Position numbers and translations under genes: made by a program
NCBI GenBank assembly: GCA_038230275.1
Contig: JBBRNO010000015.1
Span: 18,977-82,976, forward strand
DNA length: 64,000 nucleotides
Source: JANXXV01 sp038230275
Lineage (GTDB): Bacteria; Acidobacteriota; Terriglobia; Bryobacterales; Bryobacteraceae
Direction of reading: 5' to 3'
The notes under the pieces: generated by a model
What the model was told of the DNA's origin: nothing
Databases searched by the model: none
Seen by the model: only the letters and a program-made list of their open reading frames with translations
Part shown: piece after piece, positions 52,566-62,728 of the stretch
Layout: each line of letters begins with the position of its first letter
How positions within the stretch are numbered: the stretch's first letter is position 1

Positions 52566-53717
52566 CTAAATCGCGCTCAACTGTGCCAGCGTGACCTGGC
52601 TGGATAAATCCAGATTGGACCCCGGACTGGTGGCCAGGTAAATTCCCGCGTTCCGGACGTCGATCAACTCGTGCTCGATGTAGTGGAACGGCGCGATCGG
52701 CTCGCCTTGCAACAGCCGCAGCACCAGGCTGATTAACCCGCGGCCATAGCGCTCCGGGAAGAATGCCACCGTTCCGATGAACGGCGATCCCGGTCGCACC
52801 ACTTCGCGAACCGCATCCGCTTCTCCGTCGTGGCCCACCACCGCGGAACCGAGCGCTAATCCTGCCTGCCGTAGAGCGTCCACTGCCCCCAGTGCACTTT
52901 CGTCGCTGGCGGCTGCCACCAGAATGCGGCGCAAATGCGGACGGTCCCGCAGAATGGCTTCGGTGATGGCGCGCGAGGCCTCCCGAATGCCTCTGCCGTC
53001 CACACGGACAACGCGGTCCGCGGGAAATGGCCCGGCGGTGCTTTCCAGGCCACGCAAGACTCCGGTCATCCGCGATTGCGTCGCCATCCCGCCTTGCGGA
53101 ATGTCGAGCAACAGCAGCAGTTCCGCCGGATCCTGCCAGCGTGTTTTGGCAAATTCAGCCAGGGCCACGCCGGCCGTCCAACCGGCGCGGTAGTTATCGG
53201 CGCCAAAATAAACCGCGCCCGGTTGCGGAATGTGGACGGCGATGGTGGGGATGCCGGCGGTGGCAAAGATGTCGGCTATGACGGGCGCAGCGTCTTCATG
53301 GCGCTGAAATTCAATGGCGACATCCACCCCTTCGGCTACCAGATCCTGGGCATTTTCGATGGCAATTCTGGGGTCGCGCTGATTGTCTTTGACGATCAGT
53401 TCCATTCCCGCCGCGGTGGCGGCCACGCGCAGACTCTGGGAGATGGTAACCGCGAACGGCAATTCGCCACTGAGAGTGCCGAATCCCAGTCTGATCTTGC
53501 GCCGCACCGGACTTAAGCGATATTTCTTACCGGTCTGTGTCAGATAGCGGCGATGGACCAAGGAATAGAGAATTCGGAAGGCGGTGGTATGCGCGACACC
53601 AGTGCGCGTGCGGATTTGTTCCAGCGTGAGTTCGTCCTGTGGCGTGCGGAAGGCTTCCAAAACATCCAGCGTCCGGGAAGCGATCGGCACGTAGTACTTC
53701 CCAAATTTCGTGGTCAC
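52566..53717 (-). CDS. Transcriptional regulator: IclR-type HTH fused to a sugar-binding periplasmic-binding-protein domain
   Basis: 383 residues; GTG start at 53717. The N-terminal winged helix (about 8-70) has LDVLEAFRTPQDELTLEQIRTRTGV and TTAFRILYSLVHRRYL, as in IclR. The rest (about 85-375) is a periplasmic-binding-protein type 1 fold, as in ribose ABC-transport components: ELIVKDNQRDPRIAIENAQDLV, VDVAIEFQRHEDAAPVIADI, and VGHDGEADAVREV. LacI proteins couple such a domain to a different HTH, and IclR proteins to a GAF-like one. Probably senses a sugar; targets are unknown. Confidence 0.85.
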   Translation of the reverse strand: MTTKFGKYYVPIASRTLDVLEAFRTPQDELTLEQIRTRTGVAHTTAFRILYSLVHRRYLTQTGKKYRLSPVRRKIRLGFGTLSGELPFAVTISQSLRVAATAAGMELIVKDNQRDPRIAIENAQDLVAEGVDVAIEFQRHEDAAPVIADIFATAGIPTIAVHIPQPGAVYFGADNYRAGWTAGVALAEFAKTRWQDPAELLLLLDIPQGGMATQSRMTGVLRGLESTAGPFPADRVVRVDGRGIREASRAITEAILRDRPHLRRILVAAASDESALGAVDALRQAGLALGSAVVGHDGEADAVREVVRPGSPFIGTVAFFPERYGRGLISLVLRLLQGEPIAPFHYIEHELIDVRNAGIYLATSPGSNLDLSSQVTLAQLSAI

Positions 53718-53798
53718 TTGAGTTTCCCGCCGCTTGTCATAGGATCACTAAAAGCGAAGAAAGAACAAAATTCAATAGAGAACTTCGCGTTTTGGAAT

Positions 53799-54218
53799 TT
53801 ACTCTCCGACAAAATGCAGCGCGAGGCTTCGCCGTGCGGGCATTGCGCGATGTTCGAATACGTACAATCCCTGCCAGATGCCTAACGCCATTTTTCCGTC
53901 CATCACTGGAATGGAAAGGTGCACCTGCGTCAACGCGGCGCGGATGTGGGCGGGCATGTCGTCGGGACCTTCCGCGGTGTGGCGGTATAAACGGTTATCC
54001 TCAGGCGCGAGACGGCTGAAGAAATCGTTCAGGTCCAGGATCACGTCGGGGTCGGCGTTCTCCTGAATGGTGAGCGAGGCCGAGGTGTGCTGAATGAAAA
54101 TGGTTAGCAGTCCGGTCGAAACCGAGAGGCCATGGAGCCATCTGGAAACTTCGCGCGTGAAATCGTAGAGGCCCTTGCCGCGGGTCGAAATGGCCAGCGA
54201 GTGGGTGAATTGCCTCAT
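53799..54218 (-). CDS. yjbQ: YjbQ family protein (UPF0047)
   Basis: 139 residues. Single-domain family with the features IFIQHTSASLTIQENADPDV, DNRLYRHTAEGPDDMPAHIRAAL and LSIPVMDGKMALGIWQGLYVFEHR. The fold is a trimeric barrel; some members show thiamin-phosphate synthase-like side activity. It is 29 nt after glmS on the same strand. Confidence 0.92.
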   Translation of the reverse strand: MRQFTHSLAISTRGKGLYDFTREVSRWLHGLSVSTGLLTIFIQHTSASLTIQENADPDVILDLNDFFSRLAPEDNRLYRHTAEGPDDMPAHIRAALTQVHLSIPVMDGKMALGIWQGLYVFEHRAMPARRSLALHFVGE

Positions 54219-54247
54219 GGATTTCGACAGCTACTATTCCACCGTGA

Positions 54248-56098
<1,851 letters not shown>

Positions 56099-56131
56099 AG
56101 TCTACCCTCCCAGTGCTCAGCCTCTGAATTG

Positions 56132-56377
56132 TCAGTCAATAAATACTACCTGGTAATCCTCAATGACGGGATTGGCCAGTACATCCCTTGCAATTTGTTC
56201 AATCTCGGCTGCCGCGCCTGCCGGGTCTGTACCCGGCGCCAGGGAAATCTCGAAATACTTGCCTTGACGGACGCTGGCAATAGAGGTGTGGCCTAGTCCG
56301 GCCAGTGCACCACGGATAGTCTGCCCTTGGGGGTCGAGGACGGTCGGCTTAAGAGATACGTAGACGCGAGCTTTCAT
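56132..56377 (-). CDS. purS: Phosphoribosylformylglycinamidine synthase subunit PurS
   Basis: 81 residues from ATG 56377 (MKARVYVSLKP). The small FGAR amidotransferase subunit of Gram-positive-type purine synthesis: VLDPQGQTIRGALAGLGHTS, RQGKYFEISL and LANPVIEDYQVV. Couples PurL and PurQ, which are not in the window. It lies 33 nt before glmS, and divergent from the MBL hydrolase gene. Confidence 0.92.
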   Translation of the reverse strand: MKARVYVSLKPTVLDPQGQTIRGALAGLGHTSIASVRQGKYFEISLAPGTDPAGAAAEIEQIARDVLANPVIEDYQVVFID

Positions 56378-56448
56378 GGGATTCCCCATTGTAAACCGGG
56401 CTTCTGCTTTGTGCGAGATAACATTTCCCTGTTGTTTTGTTCCGGGGC

Positions 56449-57300
56449 ATGATACAAGAGATACAAGGCAAGATTAAACAAGAAATACAAGGCAAGATCG
56501 GGGAAGTTGGAGCCGCCGGAGGGATCATCGTAAAAATCTGTGTGCTGGCGAGCAGCAGCTCGGGCAATTCCACGTTCATCGGGACCGAGAACACTCGCAT
56601 TCTTATCGACGCGGGTTTGAGCAAGCGGGAGATTTTTGCACGACTGGCCGCCATAGGCGAGTCGCCCAAGGATCTGGATGCGGTAGTGATTTCGCACGAA
56701 CATAGCGACCACGTCTGCGGCCTGATTCCGATTCTGCGCGAACTGGAAATCCCGGTCTATCTGAGTACGCTTACCGCTCCCGCCATCGCCTGGGGCGAAT
56801 TCGACCGCAAGAAGCTGGAGACATTTCAAGCCGGCGAGCGGATTTCGATTGGCGAAATGGAGATCGACACCTTCACCATTCCTCACGACGCCATCGACCC
56901 GGTCGCGTTTTGTGTTCGCACCCATGGCGTTAAGATCGGCATCGTAACCGATTTAGGTTATATCCCGGAGTCGATTCAAGTGCATTTGCGTGGCGTGAAT
57001 TTCCTGCTGCTGGAATCGAATCACGATCTGGAGATGCTGAAAGTGGGTCCCTATCCGTGGTCCGTCAAGCAGCGGGTGATGGGACGGAAGGGCCATTTGT
57101 CGAACGATGCCGTCTCCGATTACATCTGCGACGGCATGGATTCGAGCGTGGATACGTTAGTGCTAGGCCATTTGAGCCCACACAACAATTACCCCGCCAC
57201 GGTGGAATTGGTGGCTTCCCAGGCGCTGGCACAACGGTCGTTATGCACGCGGCTGGTGGTTTCGGAACCCAAGCAACAGTCGGCGGTATTCGCTTATTAG
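56449..57300 (+). CDS. YycJ/WalJ-like metallo-beta-lactamase-fold hydrolase
   Basis: About 283 residues from ATG 56449. MBL motif HEHSDHVCGL, FTIPHDAIDPV, VTDLGYIPES and LLESNHDLEML; a nuclease-like member of the family (YycJ). The homologous part starts with KICVLASSSSGNS at residue 29. A strong GGAGGG sits 6 nt before the codon GTA (56530) at exactly this point, so the start was perhaps a GTG or ATG that mutated. The preceding residues contain a 21-nt tandem duplication (QEIQGKIK / QEIQGKIG) and are probably recent. Confidence 0.85.
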   Translation: MIQEIQGKIKQEIQGKIGEVGAAGGIIVKICVLASSSSGNSTFIGTENTRILIDAGLSKREIFARLAAIGESPKDLDAVVISHEHSDHVCGLIPILRELEIPVYLSTLTAPAIAWGEFDRKKLETFQAGERISIGEMEIDTFTIPHDAIDPVAFCVRTHGVKIGIVTDLGYIPESIQVHLRGVNFLLLESNHDLEMLKVGPYPWSVKQRVMGRKGHLSNDAVSDYICDGMDSSVDTLVLGHLSPHNNYPATVELVASQALAQRSLCTRLVVSEPKQQSAVFAY

Positions 57301-57334
57301 CTTGCTCTTATTAGCTTGCCGTGGGGTTTGATCC

Positions 57335-57394
57335 GCGTTCATCCGCGTGCATCGGCGGCTAAAGAATTGGCCGCCGATGCACGCGGATGAACGC
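57335..57394. repeat. Perfect 25-bp inverted repeat
   Basis: Arms at 57335-57359 and 57370-57394 are exact reverse complements around a 10-nt loop. Sequence GCGTTCATCCGCGTGCATCG then GCGGC. It lies between the YycJ-like gene and purB. No T-run, so it is a repeat element rather than a normal terminator; one arm recurs at 47971. Confidence 0.85.
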
Positions 57395-57463
57395 CGATTA
57401 TAGGTTCTGTCCAGCTATTTTCCCGGACGCTGCGCTAAATCACACTGATAGACTGGAACTACA

Positions 57464-58777
57464 ATGATTCCCCGCTATACGCGGCCCGCCATGGGCCACA
57501 TTTGGAGTGATGAGAATAAGTACCAGTCGTGGTTGGCGGTAGAGCTTGCTGCCTCGGAGGCGCTGGCGGAACTGGGAGAGGTACCGGCTGAGGCGGCCAA
57601 GGCGCTAAGGACCCACGCGCGGGTGGATGTGGCGCGGATTCAAGGGATTGAGCGTGAGGTGAAGCACGACGTCATCGCATTTACTACAGCCGTAGCAGAA
57701 TCGATGGCTGCAGCGGGTGCCGCGGAATCGTCCCGGTGGTTCCATTACGGTTTAACTTCTAATGATGTAGTAGATACAGCGCAGGCGCTCCAGATTAAAG
57801 CAGCCTCGGCGCTGATTCACCAGGAATTGAGCCGGTTGACGGAGATCCTGAAGCGCCGGGCGGTGGAATTCCAGCACACAGTGCAGATTGGCCGGACCCA
57901 CGGAGTCCACGCGGAACCGATCACATTTGGGCTTAAGCTGGCGCTGTGGTATGACGAAATGCGCCGTAACATCCGGCGGTTTGACGCGGCGGCGGAGGAC
58001 TTGAGGGTAGGGAAGACCTCCGGTGCGGTGGGCACATTCGCCCACATCGGACCTGCGGCTGAAGACTTGATCTGTGCCAAACTGGGATTACAGGCAGCCC
58101 CCATTTCCTCGCAGGTTCTGTCGCGCGATTTGCATGCGGCCTATGTCTCTTCGCTCGGGCTGATCACGGCGACGCTTGACAAAATCGCGCTTGAAATCAG
58201 GCACTTGCAGAGGACCGAAGTGCGTGAGGCGGAAGAACCGTTTGCCGCCGGCCAGAAAGGATCGTCGGCGATGCCGCACAAAAGGAACCCGGTTACCTGC
58301 GAACAGATCTGCGGCTTGGCCCGCGTGGTGCGCGCGAATGTCCAGGCGGCATTTGAAAACATCGCGCTGTGGCACGAACGGGATATCTCGCACTCTTCAG
58401 TGGAGCGTGTCATACTACCCGATTCCACCATTTTGACTGATTATCTGCTGGCCAAGACGTCCTGGCTGATCGATGGATTGCAGGTGAACGCGGAACGGAT
58501 GCGGCGAAATCTGGACTCGACGCAAGGATTAGTGTTCTCGGGTCAACTTCTACTCGATTTGTCCGCCGCCGGGATGTTGCGAGAGGCGGCTTACAAAACG
58601 GTACAAACGAAGGCGATGCAGGCGTGGAAAGAGGAATCGGATTTTCGGAAAGCGATTTCCCAGGACACGGAAGTGCTGTCTTATCTTTCGCCTGAAAAGA
58701 TTGCCCAGAGTTTCTCGCTCGACCGGCAACTTCGGAATGTGGACGCGATCTTCGCGCGTGTCTTCCAGTTAGGTTGA
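57464..58777 (+). CDS. purB: Adenylosuccinate lyase
   Basis: 437 residues. Catalyses two steps of purine synthesis (SAICAR cleavage and adenylosuccinate cleavage). The fumarase/aspartase signature GSSAMPHKRNP is present (about 262-272), with the catalytic Ser. HYGLTSNDVVDTA and GRTHGVHAEP (catalytic His) mark the other active-site segments. Length and termini are normal. PurS lies nearby on the other strand. Confidence 0.96.
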   Translation: MIPRYTRPAMGHIWSDENKYQSWLAVELAASEALAELGEVPAEAAKALRTHARVDVARIQGIEREVKHDVIAFTTAVAESMAAAGAAESSRWFHYGLTSNDVVDTAQALQIKAASALIHQELSRLTEILKRRAVEFQHTVQIGRTHGVHAEPITFGLKLALWYDEMRRNIRRFDAAAEDLRVGKTSGAVGTFAHIGPAAEDLICAKLGLQAAPISSQVLSRDLHAAYVSSLGLITATLDKIALEIRHLQRTEVREAEEPFAAGQKGSSAMPHKRNPVTCEQICGLARVVRANVQAAFENIALWHERDISHSSVERVILPDSTILTDYLLAKTSWLIDGLQVNAERMRRNLDSTQGLVFSGQLLLDLSAAGMLREAAYKTVQTKAMQAWKEESDFRKAISQDTEVLSYLSPEKIAQSFSLDRQLRNVDAIFARVFQLG

Positions 58778-58797
58778 TATTGGTTCTGTTCTGTAAT

Positions 58798-59007
58798 TCA
58801 GGGTTGCGGTCTGGAACGAATCATTCGAAACGCAGACGCGCCTAGAAAGAAGAGCCCGAATGTCATGGCGATTCCGATGTCTTCCCGGCTGGGCGATGCT
58901 GTATTCAGAGTCAGATGCCCTGGCCAGTAGCGGTCTCGAAATCCAGCGAGCAGAAATACGGCTCCGGTAACAGCGAGGCAGATGGTAATTCGCGTTTGTC
59001 CGCTCAT
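58798..59007 (-). CDS. Small two-helix membrane protein
   Basis: 69 residues, two hydrophobic helices (about 7-22 and 46-60) joined by a polar loop, with a basic C-terminus (MIRSRPQP). It has a proper ATG and no family I recognise. Convergent with purB, 20 nt apart. Plausible but unproven. Confidence 0.5.
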   Translation of the reverse strand: MSGQTRITICLAVTGAVFLLAGFRDRYWPGHLTLNTASPSREDIGIAMTFGLFFLGASAFRMIRSRPQP

Positions 59008-59189
59008 GGAAATTTGAACGCTGAAATCAAGCTACCCGATTTTGACCATTGCCGCAACTTGAGCACTGTACTATGAGTGTAGGTTTCATACCCCGCAAAA
59101 TGGTGGCTCGTTTTTGACCACTTTGCGTTATGATGAGAAAGTGAGCGGTGAAGCAACGGCCTGCTCCGAACTCTTCGGGAGAGCACCCA

Positions 59190-59621
59190 ATGATCAAAAC
59201 TTCGCGCGGTGCCAGCCTCGATCTAGCCAGGGTGCTAGTCGTCGACGACGACCCAACATCTCGACTTACGCTTCAGACTGTTTTGGAAGCGGGCGGTTAT
59301 CATGTGGACGCCGCAGCCACCGCCGCCGAAGCAGTTGGCAAACTGGATCGGGAAGAATACGAGCTTGTTCTCAGTGACTTACAGATGGAATCGCCGGAAG
59401 CGGGGCTGAAGGTGATTGCTCACGCCAAGATGATGGATTACAAGCCTGCCACGGCGATTGTAACCACCTATCACAACAACGTCATGCGGCAATCGAACTC
59501 TGAGCGGTCCGTTTTGGTGGAACCGGAAGATGTTCCTGGATTGCTGGCCAAAGTCGCCAATCTGATCGCCAGCCGGGTGAATCGCCGCTTAAACCGGCAG
59601 CTGAAGCACTCCGGCAATTGA
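59190..59621 (+). CDS. Stand-alone receiver-domain protein with altered active site
   Basis: 143 residues from ATG 59190, which follows GGGAGAG. A receiver domain with VLVVDDDPTSRLTLQTVL (acidic pair) and LVLSDLQMESPEAG (phospho-acceptor Asp), but the conserved C-terminal Lys is replaced: VLVEPEDVPGLL stands where KP is expected. The loss suggests weak or absent phosphorylation-driven signalling. Its 3' end overlaps the convergent hydrolase gene by 33 nt. Confidence 0.82.
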   Translation: MIKTSRGASLDLARVLVVDDDPTSRLTLQTVLEAGGYHVDAAATAAEAVGKLDREEYELVLSDLQMESPEAGLKVIAHAKMMDYKPATAIVTTYHNNVMRQSNSERSVLVEPEDVPGLLAKVANLIASRVNRRLNRQLKHSGN

Positions 59622-60224
59622 AGCTTCGAATTCGTCGAGCGCGCCCTTGAAGAAGTGGTCATCGGCTTCCACCCAAATTAACCGTTTCGGCTCCGGCAAC
59701 CGGTCGAACAGCGCCTGAAATTCCGGCATCGGTCCAAATTGGTCGTTGGTGCTGTGGATGAAAATACGATCTTTGGTGCAATCTTCCAGATACGAACGAT
59801 CGGCATAGACCGTGGGAAAACCCACCGCAATCACGCGGTCGACGTCCGGTAGCGCGCATCCCAGCCGCAGGACGATCCGCGAACCGAAAGAGAATCCAGC
59901 CAGCAAGTAGGGAAGATGAGGATAGCGCTCGCGGAGCCAGGTAAGCGCGGCGCGGGCATCTTCCAGTTCCCCATTGCCATGGTCGTAGCTACCTTCGCTG
60001 AGATTTACGCCGCGGTAGTTGAAGCGGAGCACCACGCATCCGCTATGGCGAAGGCCGCGCGCCATGCGGTAGACCACCTTGTTGTGCATGGTGCCGCCGT
60101 GGCGCGGGTGCGGATGGCAGACCAGAGCGGCGTATCGGGGCTCCTGGTCCTCCGGCTCTTCGAGCAGCGCCTCCAGTTTCCCGGCGGGCCCATCGAGCAT
60201 CAGACTTTCAATCCGGCGGGGCAT
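59589..60224 (-). CDS. Alpha/beta hydrolase
   Basis: 211 residues. Fold features: YAALVCHPHPRHGGTMHNKVV, LRFNYRGVNLSEGSYDHG, GFSFGSRIVLRLG with the nucleophile Ser in a GxSxG elbow, and VEADDHFFKGALDEF with the catalytic His. The HPHP / FNFRG-like pattern is typical of the YqiA/dienelactone-hydrolase-like group of carbon-carbon or ester hydrolases. Adjacent to yajQ, 11 nt apart. Confidence 0.87.
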   Translation of the reverse strand: MPRRIESLMLDGPAGKLEALLEEPEDQEPRYAALVCHPHPRHGGTMHNKVVYRMARGLRHSGCVVLRFNYRGVNLSEGSYDHGNGELEDARAALTWLRERYPHLPYLLAGFSFGSRIVLRLGCALPDVDRVIAVGFPTVYADRSYLEDCTKDRIFIHSTNDQFGPMPEFQALFDRLPEPKRLIWVEADDHFFKGALDEFEASIAGVLQLPV

Positions 60225-60235
60225 TCAGGCGGGAA

Positions 60236-60736
60236 TCAATTCGTGCGGTAGTTGATAAACTGCATGTCGATCCCGAGATCGAAGCCATTCAGCAACTTGA
60301 TAATCTCTTGCAGGGAGTCGCGATCCTTGCCGCTGACGCGCACCAGATCGCCTTGAATGGAGGCCTGCACCTTCTTCTTACTATCCTTGATAATCTTGAC
60401 GATTTCCTTGGCCTTTTCGATGGCGATCCCCTGTGCCAGGGTAATCTCCTGTCGAACGGTGGCCCCCGAGGCGGGCTGCAGCGGGCCGTAGGTGAGCGCC
60501 TTTAACGAGATGCCCCGCTTGACCAGTTTTTGCTGCAGGATCTCAGTGACTGCCTTCAACTTGAACTCATCAATACTGGCGAGGGTGATCTTGTGATCCT
60601 TCTCATTGAGCGCAATAGAGGATTTCGAATTCTTGAGATCGAAGCGGGTCAGCAGTTCTTTGTCGGCCTGTTGGATGGCGTTGATCACTTCAGGCATTTC
60701 CACTTTCGAGACTATATCGAAGCTGTTGTCAGGCAT
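60236..60736 (-). CDS. yajQ: YajQ family nucleotide-binding protein
   Basis: 166 residues. NSFDIVSKVEMPEVINAI at the N-terminus, FDLKNSKSSIAL and VTEILQQKLVKRGISLKAL; ends FDLGIDMQFINYRTN. The family binds nucleotides, including cyclic di-GMP in some species, and may be linked to translation or virulence regulation. It is followed by the alpha/beta hydrolase and preceded by a response-regulator gene, 3 nt apart. Confidence 0.94.
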   Translation of the reverse strand: MPDNSFDIVSKVEMPEVINAIQQADKELLTRFDLKNSKSSIALNEKDHKITLASIDEFKLKAVTEILQQKLVKRGISLKALTYGPLQPASGATVRQEITLAQGIAIEKAKEIVKIIKDSKKKVQASIQGDLVRVSGKDRDSLQEIIKLLNGFDLGIDMQFINYRTN

Positions 60737-60739
60737 TGG

Positions 60740-61375
60740 TTAATGACCTAATGCTACCAGAACACGCTCAGTAATCTCGTCAATCATTTTAGGAAGCGAG
60801 GCTTCGAGGGCCAGAGTGACGGCGGCGCGGACTCTTTCCGCCTCCAGGGTAGGGGCGGCGGAAGAAACGGGAATTCCCAGCGGTTCCGCTACAACGCGCA
60901 CCGGTACTGCCGCGGTGGGCACCAGAACCAAGGAAACCAGCGACTGCTGCTTTTCCGCCACGGGCGGGAAGAATTCCACTGGGGCCGATCTTTCCGCCCG
61001 GGCCGCGCTGGCGGCCGCGATGAGCGGACGCACCATCTCAAGCACCACCGAAGACTCAAACGGCTTCTTGAGAACGCCATCGCACCTAACCACCGCAGCC
61101 TGCGCCTCATCGAAGGGTTCCAGCATGCCAGCCGTCAGGATGACCCGGACGTGCTGGTAGCGAAGCTGCTTTTTCACTTCCTGACAGATTTCGTAGCCGG
61201 ACCGGCTGGGCAGAGACACGTCGGCAAGCACTAAATCGGGATCCACGTCGGCCAGGCGCATCAGAGCCGTGTTGCCGTCTGTCACGGTAACCACTTCGAA
61301 CCCTTCCTCGCGAAGAATACGTTCACCCATGCGCTGGGCGTGCGGACTATCGTCGGCGAGAAGAATGCGGCTCAT
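60740..61375 (-). CDS. Receiver-domain protein with C-terminal helical tail
   Basis: 211 residues. Receiver with RILLADDSPHAQRMGERIL, LVLADVSLPSRSGYE (phospho-acceptor Asp, about residue 52) and VLKKPFESS (Lys intact). An Ala/Pro/Val-rich region follows, then a conserved-looking C-terminal helix (ERVRAAVTLALEASLPKMIDEITERVLVAL) that resembles the tail of some acidobacterial response regulators. No DNA-binding domain. Sits next to bamD and yajQ on the same strand. Confidence 0.85.
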   Translation of the reverse strand: MSRILLADDSPHAQRMGERILREEGFEVVTVTDGNTALMRLADVDPDLVLADVSLPSRSGYEICQEVKKQLRYQHVRVILTAGMLEPFDEAQAAVVRCDGVLKKPFESSVVLEMVRPLIAAASAARAERSAPVEFFPPVAEKQQSLVSLVLVPTAAVPVRVVAEPLGIPVSSAAPTLEAERVRAAVTLALEASLPKMIDEITERVLVALGH

Positions 61376-61395
61376 ACAGTGTCAGCATAGCGAAA

Positions 61396-62688
61396 CTACT
61401 GGCTGGCGGTCTTCTTCTTTTTCGTCTTCTTTTGCGATCCCTGCTTCGATGAATCCCGATTGGTGGGAAGCGGCGCGGCCGATGAAACTGCAGCGGCCGG
61501 CTGCGCGGCGCCTGCCTCGCCTTCGGGCTTGGCCGCGGCATCTTTGGCTGCCGGGTCGGCCGCAGTGGGGGCGGCGGCTGCATCCGGGGTGGCCGCGGGC
61601 GGATTCTGCCGGGCGTCGGGCTTGGTTTCGAGCAAGGTCGGGTCGGTAATGGGAGCCACGGTTACATCGCCTGAGAACCCGGTAGCGCCGGTAGCGGCCG
61701 GCACCGGCACGCTGGCGGGTACCGTGGGACGGAGGCTGGTCATCGCCGGGGTGCCGGACTTGGCCGCCTGCCTGACATCGGGACCACGCTTCAGTGGGCC
61801 TAAAGCTTTCGAAGTCATTCCCGTTTTGGTCTGATTCTCATTCTCATACTTCATACGGGCGTAGGCCACTGGGTCCGCCTCGGGAATGGGTATTTCCAGG
61901 GTCTGCAATCGCTTCTTTGCATCGTCCACATACGGGCTGAGCGGGTACTCGCGAACCACCCGGGCAAACGCCTCGCCGCTCTTCTGGCGAAACCGGGTGC
62001 CCATTTTCGAGTACGAATCACCCAACAGCATGTTGGCTTCGTCGGCGTTGCTGTAGAGGGGGTATTGATCGGTCAGTGCCTGCAGCCGGTTGGCGGCGGC
62101 GGGATTGCTGCCCTTGGTGTGATAAAACGTCCCGCGGCGCATTTCGCCTTCGGCAATCACTTCCTGAATTTCCCGAAGCCGCTGTTGCGCCTCCGGAGCG
62201 AATTTGCTGTTGGGGAACTGCACCAGCATGTTACGGCATTCGTCCTCCGCACGCAGGGCGTGGAGCATGTCGCGGTCGGCCTTTTCCATCTGGCGGTAAT
62301 GAATCATGCAGACTTTCTGCTGCGCTTCGGCCGATTCCTCCAGAGTGGGGTAGAACAGGATGAAGTCTTTATACTCGGCTTCTGCCTGGGCCAAGCCGTG
62401 CGTGCCGCCTTCGCGGAACCAGCTGTCGGCGTAGGCCAGTTTCGCCTTCGCCAGGTATTCACTGGTGTCGTAGGTGTTCATCAACGTTTGCAAGGTAAGG
62501 CGCGCCACTTCATAGCGGCTGCGCTCCATGTCGTTAATGGCTTTGTCGAACAGCACTTTGTCAGGCTGCTGGGTATCCTTGGTAATGGGGTTCTCGTATT
62601 TCTTGCGTTTGAATCCGCAGGAACTAATGAGCGCACAGAGAACCGAAAGCGCGAGGAGACGGAGAAGCCAGTTTTTGTGATGAAGCAT
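61396..62688 (-). CDS. bamD: BamD-like outer-membrane assembly lipoprotein
   Basis: 430 residues. Lipobox at the end of a signal peptide (LCALISSCGF; lipidated Cys near 24). TPR-like helical repeats in a BamD/ComL pattern (about 40-280): DKAINDMERSRYEVARLTLQ, AKLAYADSWFREGG, EYKDFILFYPT and FPNSKFAPEAQQRLREIQ. The last 140 residues are an Ala/Pro-rich, low-complexity tail not seen in proteobacterial BamD. Part of the machinery that inserts beta barrels into the outer membrane. Confidence 0.87.
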   Translation of the reverse strand: MLHHKNWLLRLLALSVLCALISSCGFKRKKYENPITKDTQQPDKVLFDKAINDMERSRYEVARLTLQTLMNTYDTSEYLAKAKLAYADSWFREGGTHGLAQAEAEYKDFILFYPTLEESAEAQQKVCMIHYRQMEKADRDMLHALRAEDECRNMLVQFPNSKFAPEAQQRLREIQEVIAEGEMRRGTFYHTKGSNPAAANRLQALTDQYPLYSNADEANMLLGDSYSKMGTRFRQKSGEAFARVVREYPLSPYVDDAKKRLQTLEIPIPEADPVAYARMKYENENQTKTGMTSKALGPLKRGPDVRQAAKSGTPAMTSLRPTVPASVPVPAATGATGFSGDVTVAPITDPTLLETKPDARQNPPAATPDAAAAPTAADPAAKDAAAKPEGEAGAAQPAAAVSSAAPLPTNRDSSKQGSQKKTKKKKTASQ

Positions 62689-62728
62689 GATCTATCTTTA
62701 CCTTTATAAGTGTACAACCTGATTCGAA

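Noticed and set aside
56099..56131. glmS ribozyme upstream of glmS
   Set aside because: The 33-nt gap to purS is far too short for the ribozyme core.
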